A stretch of DNA of 64,000 bases from Bathynomus jamesi (GCA_023014485.1 JAJOZX010003220.1:170001-234000), one strand, 5' to 3'. Positions 20,846 through 31,960 are shown, counted from the stretch's first letter. Numbers and translations: made by a program. Notes: generated from the sequence alone by a model not told the origin.

Positions 20846-21332
20846 ATGAATAGGAATACACTCGAGAGAGTAATGAATCGTGACCGATTCACACGCTCCA
20901 AATTTATCAGTGTTTGCGAAGAATGAAACGTTGAAGCTTGAAGCTACGAGACACTGCGGCGCACTTATTCTAAATACGGATATTAGTGACGGAGAAGGGA
21001 TTCATTGGCTAGCCGTTTATTTTAAAAATAGGGAACGACTGTACTATTTTAATTCACTGGGTGGAGATCCTTGGAGTGATGGTATTATTGTAAAATTTCT
21101 CGAGCAAATGCATATTCCCAAAATTGTCAGAAAATCTTACCGATTCTAGGGCTACTACAGCAATGTATGTGGCAGGTACAGCCTATCCTTTCTCATGCAT
21201 ATGGTCCGCGGGTATGAGTTTACAAATTTTTTAAAATCAATCGATTTGTGCGACACCGAGCCGAATGATGAACTGGTGTGCACCCACATAAAAAAACGGT
21301 TCCTCTTTGTGTGTACTCGTTGTATTCTGTGA
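20846..21332 (+). pseudogene. Polinton adenain-like cysteine protease
   Basis: It starts two bases after the capsid stop (ATG 20846). Landmarks: RDRFTRSKFISVC, then after a frameshift near 20920 TRHCGALILNTD, the catalytic His in GIHWLAVYF, the YYFNSLGG position where Asp is usual (Asn here), and the catalytic Cys in SNVCGRYSLSFLMH. A TAG stop at 21147-21149 falls between the His and Cys parts. Adenain-type proteases mature capsid precursors of adenoviruses and Polintons. Length and context fit the family. The Asp-to-Asn change, frameshift and stop make it inactive. Confidence 0.82.
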
Positions 21333-21692
21333 AATTTTATGCGTGTAAATATATATAATTGTAATTTCATCAGTTGTAGCAATATTGTGTAAAATTATAA
21401 AATGTGCCAATAACATTAGTTTCTGTGGCGTTTAAGGACGAGGCTTATGTTCTGTAATCGATCCTAATATTGTAAATAAATTAAGTTGCATATATATATA
21501 TATATATAGAATTAGACTGGTCCAAAAAACAACATTTTTGAAATCATAACATAGGACCTCAAATTATTGTGAACCTTTATAAGAATAACTTCTGACAAAA
21601 ATATCAGCTCATTTGAAGTATATTTAGGGGTGCCGCACCCCTGTCAAAAATATCAGAAATAAAAAAAATTAGTAATATTATATGGATTGTGG

Positions 21693-21895
21693 CGTATTTC
21701 CCGGCGTATAACGCGCACCCTAATTTTGAAGAGAAAATTATTTTGAAGAGAAAATTTAGGAAAATAAAAATTTAGGAAAAATATACCTCCTACCTCACTT
21801 CACATGTACAATTTTAACGAGTTAATTTTAACGCAGGGTGATTTTTGGAGTATTTTTGGGGAAAAAAAAGTGCGCATTATACGCCGGGAAATACG
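21693..21895. mobile_element. Nested MITE, 203 bp
   Basis: Imperfect inverted ends CGTATTTCCCGGCGTATAAC and GTATAC/GCCGGGAAATACG face each other about 200 bp apart, with an AT-rich core and no ORF. It lies in the 5' leader of the larger transposon. The ends resemble a common animal MITE type with GGCGTATAA-like termini. Superfamily not assigned. Confidence 0.65.
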
Positions 21896-22078
21896 GTAAC
21901 TGTAAGTTGCCCGGTTCATCACTCATTTAGACTCAGTGAGTCAGTATTGTATTCAACACCGTTCAGAGAGGTTGTGCGTCTGTGTTACGTGTCACTTGAA
22001 TACCAAGGTAATTTGAACTATACCAGTGGCGTTTTTAAACAGTTTTTCACTTTACAGTGACATTTTCATTAATTAAAT

Positions 22079-24283
22079 ATGGCAAGTTCAGTAGCGACTA
22101 GAAAATCAACAGAAATGTGGCTTATTGGACAAACAATTGAGACAATATGTGGAAGAAAGCTACCATCCTATGGTGACGTTCTGCGGCTTATTTTTCATCA
22201 TCTACATGCCAAAAAGGCGTTGAAAGATGCATCTAAAGCTGTTTGCGCTGAAGTATTGAAATTTTGGGAGATGACAAATATACCAACTGCTGACTATCGC
22301 GATGTTACGATAAAAAGAGAAAAGGAGTATTTTAATTATAGAGGACTTCAAAAATCTAAATCTAGACGTTCACAGACACAAATAGATAAAGAAACTTCTT
22401 TTCAAGAACGTTTGGACGATTTATTCGATATCGCCCATGCCAATGCTCTGCAAAAAATGACAGTAGAATAAGACAGCTTTTCTACAAGCTCAACGAGAGA
22501 AGGGGAGGAGAGGCTACATAGGAAGTGTGGACAAAATGTATGCTCTCAAACATTCTAAAAGAAGATCTAGAGATGAAGCATTTCAACGCCAAGTTAAGAA
22601 AGAAACTATGAGAAAGAAAATGAACACAACAGTGACTCAATTTTCGTCAAATAGGAGTTCCTCCGAGGAAGAGACAAGTACATCAAGTACACCAGTCACC
22701 ATAAAGAAGGGGAAACTTGGTAGTCATAAACCAGCAAAGGTTGTATCAACAGAATTAGCAATGACACTGGACAGAAAGAAATTAAGTGATCGCCAAGCAG
22801 TATCAGTAGTAGTAGCTACTGCATCTTCTCTTGGATATGAAGTTGATGATATTGTTCTCAGTAGAAGTTCAATAGGGAGAAAACGAATATCAGTTCGTCA
22901 GCAAATTGCGGATGACATCAAGCAATCATTTGAAACTGATATTCCTCTAACAGTTCATTGGGACGGAAAGCTTATCCAAGATCTTACTGGTGATGATAGT
23001 GTGGATAGACTTCCAATTATTGTATCAGGCGGAGGAAAATCTAAGCTTCTCTCAGTACCTAAACTTAAATCTGGCACAGGAGAAAATATTGCAGGGACTG
23101 TGGTCGAAGCTTTGGATGACTGGGGACTACGAGATTGTGTGCAGGCAATGTGCTTTGACACAACTGCAAGCAACACTGGCGATAAAAAAGTTGCATATAC
23201 TCTTATTGAAAGCATACTTGAACGGCCGCTCCTCGGACTAGCTTGTCGATATCACATTCTCGAAATAGTAATAGCATCTGTCTTTGACAACTGTCACGGC
23301 GCTGCCACTGGTGGTCCGGATATTTTGTTATTTAAGCGTCTTAAAAATAAATGGAAGACTTTTGACACAAACAAGTTTGAAATTGTTCAAATCGATGTAC
23401 CGGAAAAGGCCAGTATAATTGAAAATTGCAAACAACATTTGACTAAATTACAACTTCGAGCAGATTACCGAGAACTCTTAGATTTGACAATCGTATACCT
23501 TGGAGATGTTCCTCTTCATGGCATTAAATTCATCAACCCGGAGCCTTGCACCGTGCTCAATGGATGGCGCGAGTGATATATGCAATAAAAATTTGTCTTT
23601 TCCAAAAAACAAATGGAAGTCACTAGACGTGAATTAGAAGGGATGCAACGTTTTGCATTATATGCTGTTCGATGCTACGTAAATGAATGGTTTTTAGCAC
23701 CCATTGCTTCCTCTGCACCAGCTAATGACCTATCTCTTCTCAAGAAACTTCAATCCTACGATGATAAAGAAATATCTGTGGCTGCATCTAAAGTGCTCTC
23801 TCGCCATCTCTGGTATTTGAATGAAGAGCTCATCGGACTTTCTTTTTTTGATGAAGAAACGCCACTGGAAGTCAAGCGAGAAATGGTGAAAGCGCTGGAT
23901 GTGAATGGCTCTCAAAATCCTTCTAAACGGATAAATTTGAATGTGAATGATCCTAACCTACAAGACAAAACACTAGCTAGCTTCGTCAGTTCAACAACTC
24001 GCAACTTCTTCACAAAATTAGCATTGCCAATGGACTTTTTGGACAGAGATCCTGCTGATTCGAACGCTAATGATGACTACAAAGCTGCTAGCAATTATGT
24101 AAAAAATATGAATGTTGTAAATAACAACGCTGAGAGAGGTGTTGCTTTAATTAAGAACTTCAGTGGCCAGGCCATCTTACGAAAAGTGAAGAACAACTCC
24201 AATATCTTGTACAAATTGTAGAGCAGCACCGTAAACGTTTTACAAACGTAAAAAAATCTACAATAAAAGAAGGACTTAGATAA
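22079..24283 (+). pseudogene. DDE transposase-like protein (HWDGK / FDTTASNTG family)
   Basis: Three frame-broken parts. 22079-22471 is helical, with YGDVLRLIFHH, FWEMTNIPT and DDLFDIAHANAL. 22527-23576 has a basic/Ser-rich linker, VHWDGKLIQDLTG, CFDTTASNTGD and ACRYHILE (a CxxH-type motif). 23613-24221 contains RFALYAVRCYVNEWF and NNAERGVALI, and its tail continues in another frame to 24283 (EEQLQYLVQIVEQH). The Asp of HWDGK, the Asp of CFDTT, the CxxH motif and the Glu of NAERG look like a hAT-like RNase H-fold site. I know similar proteins as unnamed, multi-copy arthropod and cnidarian sequences. Frame breaks at about 22470, 23560, 23610 and 24180 inactivate it. Confidence 0.72.
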
Positions 24284-24617
24284 AGGAAATAAATGGAATA
24301 GAAACAAAATTAGAGGACTGTGGATTAGGCCTATAAGGGATACCACATTAAAAAAAATCACCGATGACAGCTACGTCAGGGGTGGTGTGGAAACGCTGAA
24401 ATTAATGATATGAATGATATAATTGATATAAAAAATATTAATATAAATAATCCGATTGGAGAATAAAATGAAATGTTTGACCTCCATGCGGCACCTCTCA
24501 ATATTATTCGATTTGCATAAGAATTGGTATGTATAATTGTTTAACCATTCTTCACAATATCCAGGGGTCCATATAAAAATAATAAATTTGAAAATTCACC
24601 CTTACAGGTTTGACCAG

Positions 24618-24623
<6 letters not shown>

Positions 24624-24684
<61 letters not shown>
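24624..24684. repeat. (TA)n microsatellite
   Basis: A TA run with a short TG end lies between the DDE transposon and repeat X. Confidence 0.95.
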
Positions 24685-24685
<1 letters not shown>

Positions 24686-25790
24686 AAAAATGAACAATGA
24701 ATAATTCCTATATAATCTTTATAATTCAAATATTTATTTTTTCATGAGAACCAAAATCGCCTAACGCGAGTTTGGATAAAATTTTGATTTGCTTTCTATT
24801 TTTGCAATGTCACAACCATGCTATCTACCATTTCTATGGTTAAGTCGTATCCATGTTTGTGTCATTGGAGGTTCGTTGTGAGAAGCGAATGTCCCTTAAT
24901 TTCATTCCCTCAAAGTACAAACAAGACACTCGACGGTTTAGATCGTTTAACATTTCCATCACAATATTATCCATATCCCCATTTTCCATTTATTATAGAC
25001 TTTATGATAATTAATTATTGTTGTCTTGCATCTAACCCTCATCCCTACACATTGCATGTGACATGATGTGAACCCTTGTTTGTACTTCTTCATTCATTTA
25101 CTTAATTCTTTCTCAAATGTACCCAATTCCTTAATATTTACTGTATACTGTATAAGTATATATATACTTAATTAATATTTTCACTCGCTCTTTGTACAAT
25201 GGCTATAAACCTTTCATTACTACATTTCTAAATTCTCCCAATAATGAATTGTACTGTACGTACGAATTAAATAACTATGGCGTATTAATTATGAATTGAC
25301 GTATGGCATAATTTGAAAAACTATGACGTCATAAAGTAACTTAATTCTCTTCACGTTTTCCATACCTTAAATACTGAATCACGTGTTTAGTATGTGGATA
25401 TCTTTCGTATTCAATGTATGGTAAAGTACTTAGTAATAAACACTTCATTCTCTATAAGTCATTATTTATGTTGTGTCCTGTCTGGTGTTATGCAGTAAAA
25501 ATATTATTCGACCATATTCATCCATACGTCCATATCTTATCTTGACCGTTATCCTTTATTAATTTTATTACTTATTCATTCATCTACCTATTGTCTACTT
25601 ATGCCCTATCAACCTATCAGTCCATGTTTACTCGTGTCCGTCTATGTTAAGCATACAACTGATGTGTATAATACTTATGCACTCGTACATGTCCCCTGTT
25701 GATCATGATTATGTACATAGTTACGTACATGTAAATACGTCCACATGTATTTTTTTAACTTTGTCTTTTAATTATTTCACTTCTCGCAAG
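24685..25790 (+). repeat. Dispersed repeat X, copy 1
   Basis: About 1.1 kb, near-identical to 33765-34882. It starts TAAAAATGAACAA and ends CACTTCTCGCAAG. It has no convincing ORF and no terminal inverted repeat. The first 100 bases also relate to the left edges of the duplicated PolB blocks (4613, 12706). Family unknown. Confidence 0.85.
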
Positions 25791-25929
25791 ATATTCGTTT
25801 ATGCTTACATAAGTGTTAGAATTCCGCTGACCAGGCAAAAATGAGAGCTTCTGAGGTGAAAATCTCCTCTTGCTTGCTTCTAATTTATAAAACATTACGT
25901 GTTATGTTAAATATAAATAAATATATATA
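25791..25929. other. Unique spacer
   Basis: AT-rich sequence with no feature recognised. It ends in the TA target of the next mariner element. Confidence 0.6.
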
Positions 25930-27147
25930 CAGGGTGTACATAAAGTCAGGATCTATTTTTGTGAAGCACTTGGAAATTATATGGAATTCAATCATAAAAT
26001 GATAAAGTGGTAACATTTATTAAATAATTAAGAGTAGGATTCGACGTGACGCCCATCAGTATCCCTGCACAGCTCAAATCGTTCCGCAGCATTTCTAAAC
26101 ACATTCTGGAGCATTTGCGGGTTATGTTATCTGCAGCAGTTCGTATACGTGTACGTAAGTTTTCAAGACTCGTAATCTTCGTCTGATAGACGTGCGATTT
26201 GATAAAGCCCCATGCAAAGAAATCTAAAGGGGTTAAATCTGGTGATCTCGCTGGCCAAGGTCTGTTGTTTCCGCGTCCCATCCAGCGATTTGGAAAACGT
26301 CCATTTAGATAATCCTGAACAATTTTGGCATAGTGACAAGGAGCACCCTCATGTTGATAGACGACGGTACTAACAATCCTATCCTCAATCAGCTGAGGTT
26401 CAAGGAATTGCTGCAACATGTCCAGATACATAAGCCCCGTAACTGTAGCTTCAGCAAAGAAAAAAGGACCATAAACCTTAGATTTTGTTTAACCCATCCA
26501 GACATTAACTTTAGGTGAGTCTTTTTCCCAATTTTGGACGAAATCATTCGGTCTTTAATCTGCCGAAATTCGACAGTTTTGGCGATTTACTTTTCCACAC
26601 GTATGGAAAGTGGCTTCATCACTAAAGGGAATGTTGTCCATTAAATTATCACTCCAGATTTGTTCTACGAGATCAGCACACACAGCACTTCATCGAGGGA
26701 AATCTTCCTCATGTAAATCATGTAAAACCTGCAAATGATAGCTTTTCTTCTGCAAATTAACTTTCAGAATTTTGTGCACAGATGACGTCGGGAGGCCGAG
26801 TCTGTGTGATGCAGCACGAACGGACGTACGTGGCTCCTCAGTGATAATTCCGCGTACTGCATTCACGGTAAGATCTGACATACACGGTCGTCCTGATCTT
26901 GCTTCATCATTTACAGATCCCGTTCGTTTAAATTTGTTCACCAATTTTCGTATTGTCTTGTCTATTGGCCCCGGCTTATGAAATCTCCTTCTAAACTTCT
27001 CTCTGATGTCATTGTATTTCTTTCCCTCGATTCGCCAAATTACTATTGCCACACGCTCTTCTGTATTCATTCTAAAGGCTTCTGAAAAGAAAAATAGAGA
27101 AAAATAATTATTTCACAAAAATAGATCCTGACTTTATGTACACCCTG
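25930..27147 (-). mobile_element. DD41D mariner-type element, full length
   Basis: The terminal inverted repeats are about 36 bp (CAGGGTGTACATAAAGTCAG at 25930; complement ending 27147), with TA target duplications at 25928-25929 and 27148-27149. The element is 1,218 bp and carries one degenerate transposase gene on the minus strand. It is a different family from the element at 9450 but of the same catalytic class. Confidence 0.92.
25988..27070 (-). pseudogene. DD41D mariner transposase, degenerate
   Basis: The N-terminal part (26690-27070) has a homeodomain-like HTH region (YNDIREKFRRRF) and a second HTH (SVRAASHRLGLPTSSVHKIL). The C-terminal part (25988-26431) has SPDLTPLDFFAWG, and the usual QQDGAP site reads YQHEGAPCH, with Glu instead of the second Asp. 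Forty-one residues separate it from the last Asp. The middle (about 26432-26690), with FSDEATFHTC, is broken by stops and frameshifts. The catalytic substitution plus breaks mean it is inactive. Confidence 0.85.
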
Positions 27148-27170
27148 TATATATATATATATATATATAT

Positions 27171-27698
27171 ATTTAGTGGTGGACCGGATATCCGCATCTG
27201 CGGATATCTGCATCATTTATAGCATCCGCATCCGCACTTCTGACTGCGGATGTTATGCGGATATTACCTCTAATAAATTTTGCAATTTACAATTAAATTA
27301 GCTTATAAAGTAGCTGATAAGGCCTAGTCATGCAAATTTCATGAAAAGTATTTATTATTTATTAATGAACAAACAAATATATAAACCTCAAAATATAAAT
27401 ACCTGGTAACACAGAAAAGTGAATGAAACTTGTTTCATTGAATTTTCTGTGGCTGAAACTCTTGAGAAATTATTATTTTTATCATAATGAAAACATTAAT
27501 ATTAATTTTAATTCTTATGCATTGCCTGCCATAATAGTAATATCAGGAAATTTGAAAAATTATGTCATATATTCATAATTCTATATTATATTGATAGATT
27601 AACTAAATATCCGCATCCGCATCCACGGATATTGAATTTAAAAATCCGCATCCGCATCCGCAGATGTTGAAAAACTGACATCCGGTCCACCACTAAAT
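27171..27698. mobile_element. Non-autonomous hAT-like element
   Basis: The inverted ends are ATTTAGTGGTGGACCGGA and its complement (27681-27698). The subterminal regions at both sides carry multiple GCATCC/GGATGC motifs (ATCCGCATCCGC), as hAT transposase-binding arrays often do. There is no ORF in the roughly 530 bp. Flanking (TA)n hides any 8 bp target duplication. Confidence 0.7.
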
Positions 27699-27708
27699 AT
27701 ATATATAT

Positions 27709-29225
27709 ATAAGCAAACAACCACAAGGAAAAGGAAACACAAAGTCCGAGCGCTTTCGTGATATATTCACATTATCAAGGAGGAACAGAAAATAGACGGA
27801 GATTACAAAGTATTTGAGTTAAATAGACAAGCAAAAAATTCACAATTGGCACCTCAAATTAAAGGCCTTAAAGCCCTCTAAAGATATTTTTTTCCAAATT
27901 GATAACATAATCTGTAGGCAGCTAAATAACTGAATAAAAAATATATACTGTATAGATGAAATTAGACAAAAAGAAAACCAATACAGAGAACAAAAATTAT
28001 TATAATGGTTATTAGAACTAATATTTAATTAAAACAGGCAATTAATAGGCAAGAATTTAATGAAAAACAAATAGATGACGTAGATAACAAATAGAAAACA
28101 TAATCTGTAGGCTGTAGGCTGGTTGTGTATATAAAATCCCTTGCACAATATGTAATAAATTTTACATTGGCCAAACTGGTAAGACTCTTGAGTTACGTAT
28201 TAAACAGCATCATACAGTATAAGAAGTGGCCAGGAATCTAACGCCATTTTCATTCACGTAAGAGATTCTAATCACCCCATTGATTGGAAAAATGCTTCCA
28301 AATTAAGGTTTAGTAAATCTATTGTTAGCAGAAATATATTGGAATCAAGTGTGATCAAGAATAATGCGGATTTGGTCTTTAATATTAGCCCTGGGTTGTA
28401 CAAATTAGACTCGTACATTGTCAGTAAATTGGCGATGGGCCTACTGTTTTCTTAATTGCATTTTTTGCCTCTTAATGGTTTGCCCTGGTTAAATAAATAA
28501 ATATTATTGTAAGAACTGTTAACATTCTTATGTGTCTATTTTAATTGTAATATTTCTTTCGTGTATAATCTTTGGTTGCTGGGTGGTTTATTGGATATTT
28601 GAAGTGGGTTGCTCTTGGGATAACAATTTTTTTCCAGATTGTTTGTTGAAATTTTGTAATAATCTGTAAGACGATGGCAACTTTCCCTTTGTTTTCATTA
28701 ATTTCGGGCATTTTAATTTTTCCTATTTCAATTAAATATTAGTGTTAATAACCATTATAATAATTTTTTTAGGTTTTCTGTACTGGTGTTTTGTCTAATT
28801 TCATCTGTATAGTAATTAATCAGCCTACAGATTATGTTTTCTATTTGTTATCTACGTCATCTATTTGTTTTTCATTAATTCTTGCCTATTAATTGCCTGT
28901 TTTAATTAAATATTAGTTCTAATAACCATTATAATAATTTTTGTTCTCTGTATTGGTTTTCTTTTTGTCTAATTTCATCTATACAGTATATATTTTTTAT
29001 TCAGTTATTTAGCTGCCTACAGATTATGTTATCAATTTGGAAAAAAATATCTTTAGAGGGCTTTAAGGCCTTTAATTTGAGGTGCCAATTGTGAATTTTT
29101 TGCTTGTCTATTTAACTCAAATACTTTGTAATCTCCGTCTATTTTCTGTTCCTCCTTGATAATGTGAATATATCACGAAAGCGCTCGGACTTTGTGTTTC
29201 CTTTTCCTTGTGGTTGTTTGCTTAT
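27709..29225 (+). mobile_element. Penelope-like element, inverted partial dimer 1
   Basis: Positions 27709-28114 are the inverted copy of 28821-29225 (arms of about 405 bp). The right, plus-strand copy holds a GIY-YIG domain remnant (28118-28455), a 3' UTR and a tail with the element's terminal sequence. The left copy is only the 3' UTR/tail on the opposite strand. Both copies end outward with CACGAAAGCG...CCTTGTGG tails. Such inverted partial copies are a known habit of Penelope-like retroelements. Confidence 0.8.
28118..28455 (+). pseudogene. Penelope GIY-YIG endonuclease domain remnant
   Basis: Landmarks: [20 protein letters not shown] (the GIY-YIG core, with a CxxC before it), RIKQHH, then after a frameshift FIHVRDSNHPIDW and SPGLYKLDSYIV near the C-terminus. 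In Penelope elements this domain nicks target DNA for reverse transcription. The reverse transcriptase part is absent and frames are broken. Confidence 0.75.
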
Positions 29226-29254
29226 TAATAAGGTCACGTGTTATTTTGTGATTC

Positions 29255-29260
<6 letters not shown>

Positions 29261-29313
<53 letters not shown>
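29261..29313. repeat. (TA)n microsatellite
   Basis: A TA dinucleotide run. The following 29314-29640 is AT-rich unique sequence with many TAATTA motifs and no gene. Confidence 0.95.
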
Positions 29314-29315
<2 letters not shown>

Positions 29316-29639
29316 GTATGTGCCCATGTACTTTATGTTATACTCCTAACATCGTAATTGTCTATAAATATGAAATACTGTGAAAAAAACTATAGTTAAC
29401 TGTTTAATTGTAATTAACTGTAATAATTTAATATAATGTAATTAATGTACTTTAATGAAACGGTAATTAACAATAATAAGCGCATGTGAATTAATTGGTA
29501 ATTATAATCATAGTTGTAATAAACCAAAATTACAGTGTACTCAGTGATGTACTTGGGATTGTACTCAATGTACGACCCGACATTATGTCGCCATTTAGGG
29601 ATGTACACTCGGCGATATTATTATTATTATTTTTTATTA

Positions 29640-30070
29640 TTATTTTTTCGTTGTGATAAATTTTGGAGTTGCTTCCTATTTTGCCAAATAATTGGTGACT
29701 TGTTCTTTTCAAAATTTCTTAATCATTTTTTTAGATTTAGCTTCATAATGAATCCTGATTGGATCTTTGAATGTTCGCGTTTTGTATGCATTCTCTCTTC
29801 GTTATAAAAACAAGGAAGTAATGTCTTGCCTAAGCATTTAATTGTAAATCTTAAACCTTTAATTTTTGCTCATATGTATATCTTAGTATAAAGATGCATA
29901 GTTCAATTTCGACTTCTAATTAACTCGGCAGATCAGGAAAACATCAGATCTGAAAATACGCGGTTTAAGATAAAAATATGGCTTCCTCTTCCTATATCCT
30001 GTTTATCTGTTTAAACATTGTCACAACAAAAAAGTTTGCTTTATTTTCAAATATTGTACAAAAATAATAG
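29640..30070 (-). repeat. Dispersed repeat Y, copy 2 (inverted relative to 12250-12690)
   Basis: Diverged reverse-complement match to 12250-12690 over about 430 bp. Shared landmarks include CATTCTCTCTTCGTTATAAAA, TTAACTCGGCAGATC and GTTTATCTGTTTAAAC. No coding potential. Confidence 0.75.
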
Positions 30071-30480
30071 TCTTTTCAACATTTAATAATAATGATGTTA
30101 GGAGAAAAGGGGTATATAAACCCATAAAATTTCTTCCATGTTCATTCTGATTTAGACTACGAGGCTGAGCATTACCTGTATCATTTTAGCAGTAAATCAC
30201 AGTGAGAAAAAGTCTTTATCTTCTCCTTCGAGCCGTGCTCTCTTCAGAGAACTTAGTCATTAAAATCTCCCGATACGTTACAAGAAGAATCGGGTAATCC
30301 TCAGAGAATTTAATAAGCCTCTCAGAATTCTCCGAGCCACTATAGCAGAACTCGGAGAGTTGTATAGAAGAAACTACTGCAAGTAACAAATCCGTTGCTG
30401 CCTCCTAACCAGAACCCCCGTCGATTTCGAACCAACTCAGGCCATAGATAGATGGGGATAACAAGTGACGACCTTGCCAG
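30071..30480. other. Non-coding stretch with TATA-like sequence, possible LTR relic
   Basis: GGGGTATATAAACCC at about 30109-30123 looks like a TATA box and is followed by mixed, less AT-rich sequence. This could be the promoter of an LTR or another retroelement, but no primer-binding site, polypurine tract or partner LTR was found. No ORF is supported. Confidence 0.35.
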
Positions 30481-30485
30481 GATTC

Positions 30486-30690
30486 GCCCAGTCTTCCAGA
30501 CCCTGGAAATATAAGAAACTGTCGACTCTGCAATTAGCATTCTTCCAGTCTTCCAGACCCTGGAAATATAAGAAACTGTCGACTCTGCAATTAGCATTCT
30601 TCCAATCTTCCAGACCCTGGAAATAGAATAACTAGCGACCCCTGCATCAGGATTCTTCAAGCCTTCCAAACCCTGGAACTAGAACCAACA
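30486..30690. repeat. 57 bp tandem repeat
   Basis: Units contain TCTTCCAGACCCTGGAAAT and recur at about 30491, 30548, 30605 and 30661 (57 bp period). On the minus strand the period equals 19 codons (SRVWKTGRMLIAESTVSYI), which explains the 109-codon open frame there. I do not treat that frame as a gene. A non-coding stretch with GTGTCACGACT motifs follows to about 30860. Confidence 0.85.
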
Positions 30691-31225
30691 TCCAGTTGAC
30701 CGGTGTGTCACGACTTCCAGTTCGTGACATCCACCCTTGAACAGTTGTGTCACGACTCCCAGTTCTCCACGCCTAGTCTTCATCGAGGAACAAGTAGCCA
30801 ACTCACACGTCTTCAGAACACGTCTTCAAGGATTTCGCCGTAGGAATCTTAAGTACGGAGCTCTTTTTTTTAAAGTAATCTCTAAACATTTGAGTAGTCA
30901 GTATTATTAACAGTTAATGATTAGTATCAAGCCAGAATTTTCAAAAAACACTGAACATTCCATACACCAGTGATACATTTATTTTTATTGAAACTAAATT
31001 ATTTTCACTATTATCGTTGTATAGAATAATTTTATTTTATGTACCAAACATAATATTACCGTACTTTCGCGTACAGTCGAGTGAAATGTTGTTCACATTT
31101 TTTATTTTTGTTTACAATTTTTTCAAATTATTGAATTGAATTGACTTGAAATTATTGTGCATTTATTGTGCATTATTATAATAGATAAAGAGATAGTTTA
31201 CAGAGATAGTTTATAGTTTATAGAG
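30691..31225. other. Unique non-coding stretch
   Basis: The first part continues the GC-moderate sequence with two CAGTT(C)GTGACA / GTGTCACGACT motifs. From about 30860 it is AT-rich. No gene, repeat array or terminal repeat is recognised. Confidence 0.5.
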
Positions 31226-31960
31226 ACACTTGATAGCAGTTCAAGTCAGTAGGTTGCATCCAGAGGGACAACCACCCCAGAGATTTATAGAAATACTCGA
31301 TAGCAGTTCAAGTCAGTAGGTTGCATCCAGAGGGACGACCGCCCCAGAGATACTAGAATAGAGAGATACTTGATAGCAGTTCAAGTTAGATGGGTGCATC
31401 CAGAGGGACAACTGCCCAAGAGAATAATAGACTTCACTTGAAAGCAGTTCGAATGCAGTCAATTTCAGTTTTCAGCCAGTTTCAGTTTTCAGTCAGTCAG
31501 TTTCCAGTCAGTTGGTTGCATCCAGAGAATAATAGACTTCACTTGATAGCAGTTCAAGTTCGAGTCAGTTTCAGTTGCAAGTCATTTACAAGTCAGTTTC
31601 AGTTCCAAGTCAGTTGTAGTCAGTTTCAAGACAGTTGTAGTCAGTTTCAAGACAGTTGTAGTCAGTTTCAAGACAGTTGTAGTCAGTTGTATTCAGTTTC
31701 AAGACAATTGTAGTCAGTTTCAAGTCAGTTATAGTCAGTTTCAAGACGGGTGTAGTCAGTCCAAAGACAGTTGTAGTCAGTCCCAAGTCAGTTGTAGTCG
31801 GTTCCAAGTCAGTTGTAGTCGGTTCCAAGTCAGTTGTAGGCAGTTCCAATTCAGTTGTAGTCTGTCCCAAATCAGTTGTAGTCAGTCCCAAATCATTTGT
31901 AGTCAGTTCCAAGTCAGTTGTAGTTCAAGTCAAGTTCAAGTCAGTTCAGTACAGTCAATT
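31225..31960. repeat. Two nested minisatellites (about 67-73 bp, then 21 bp)
   Basis: The first zone (31225-31560) repeats TTGATAGCAGTTCAAGTCAG ... GTTGCATCCAGAGGGACAAC at 67-73 bp spacing, about five times. The second zone (about 31600-31930) repeats GTAGTCAGTTTCAAGACAGTT, a 21 bp unit, about 14 times with variants. The 21 bp period keeps a frame open on both strands (Thr/Leu-rich on minus), which is a by-product. Confidence 0.88.

Larger units (their letters stand above)
21512..24622 (+). mobile_element. 3.1 kb DDE transposon of unassigned superfamily
   Basis: The ends are TTAGACTGGTCCAAA (21512-21526) and TTTGACCAGTCTAA (24609-24622), inverted repeats with one indel. Subterminal sequences also mirror one another around GGTGCCGCA. 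TA-rich DNA flanks both sides, so the target duplication cannot be defined. It carries a broken transposase gene (22079-24283) and a nested MITE (21693-21895). It lies directly beyond the Polinton protease. Confidence 0.75.

Noticed and set aside
24818..25066. 82-codon ORF in repeat X copy 1
   Set aside because: Not preserved in copy 2 of the same repeat and without recognisable motifs.
30340..30669. 109-codon ORF with 19-residue repeats
   Set aside because: Explained by the 57 bp tandem repeat; no recognisable domain or start context.
30071..30900. LTR retrotransposon terminal repeat
   Set aside because: A TATA-like site exists, but no second LTR, primer-binding site or polypurine tract was found; left as a possibility only.
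31610..31912. 100-codon Thr/Leu-rich minus ORF
   Set aside because: Produced by the 21 bp minisatellite, whose period is a multiple of three.
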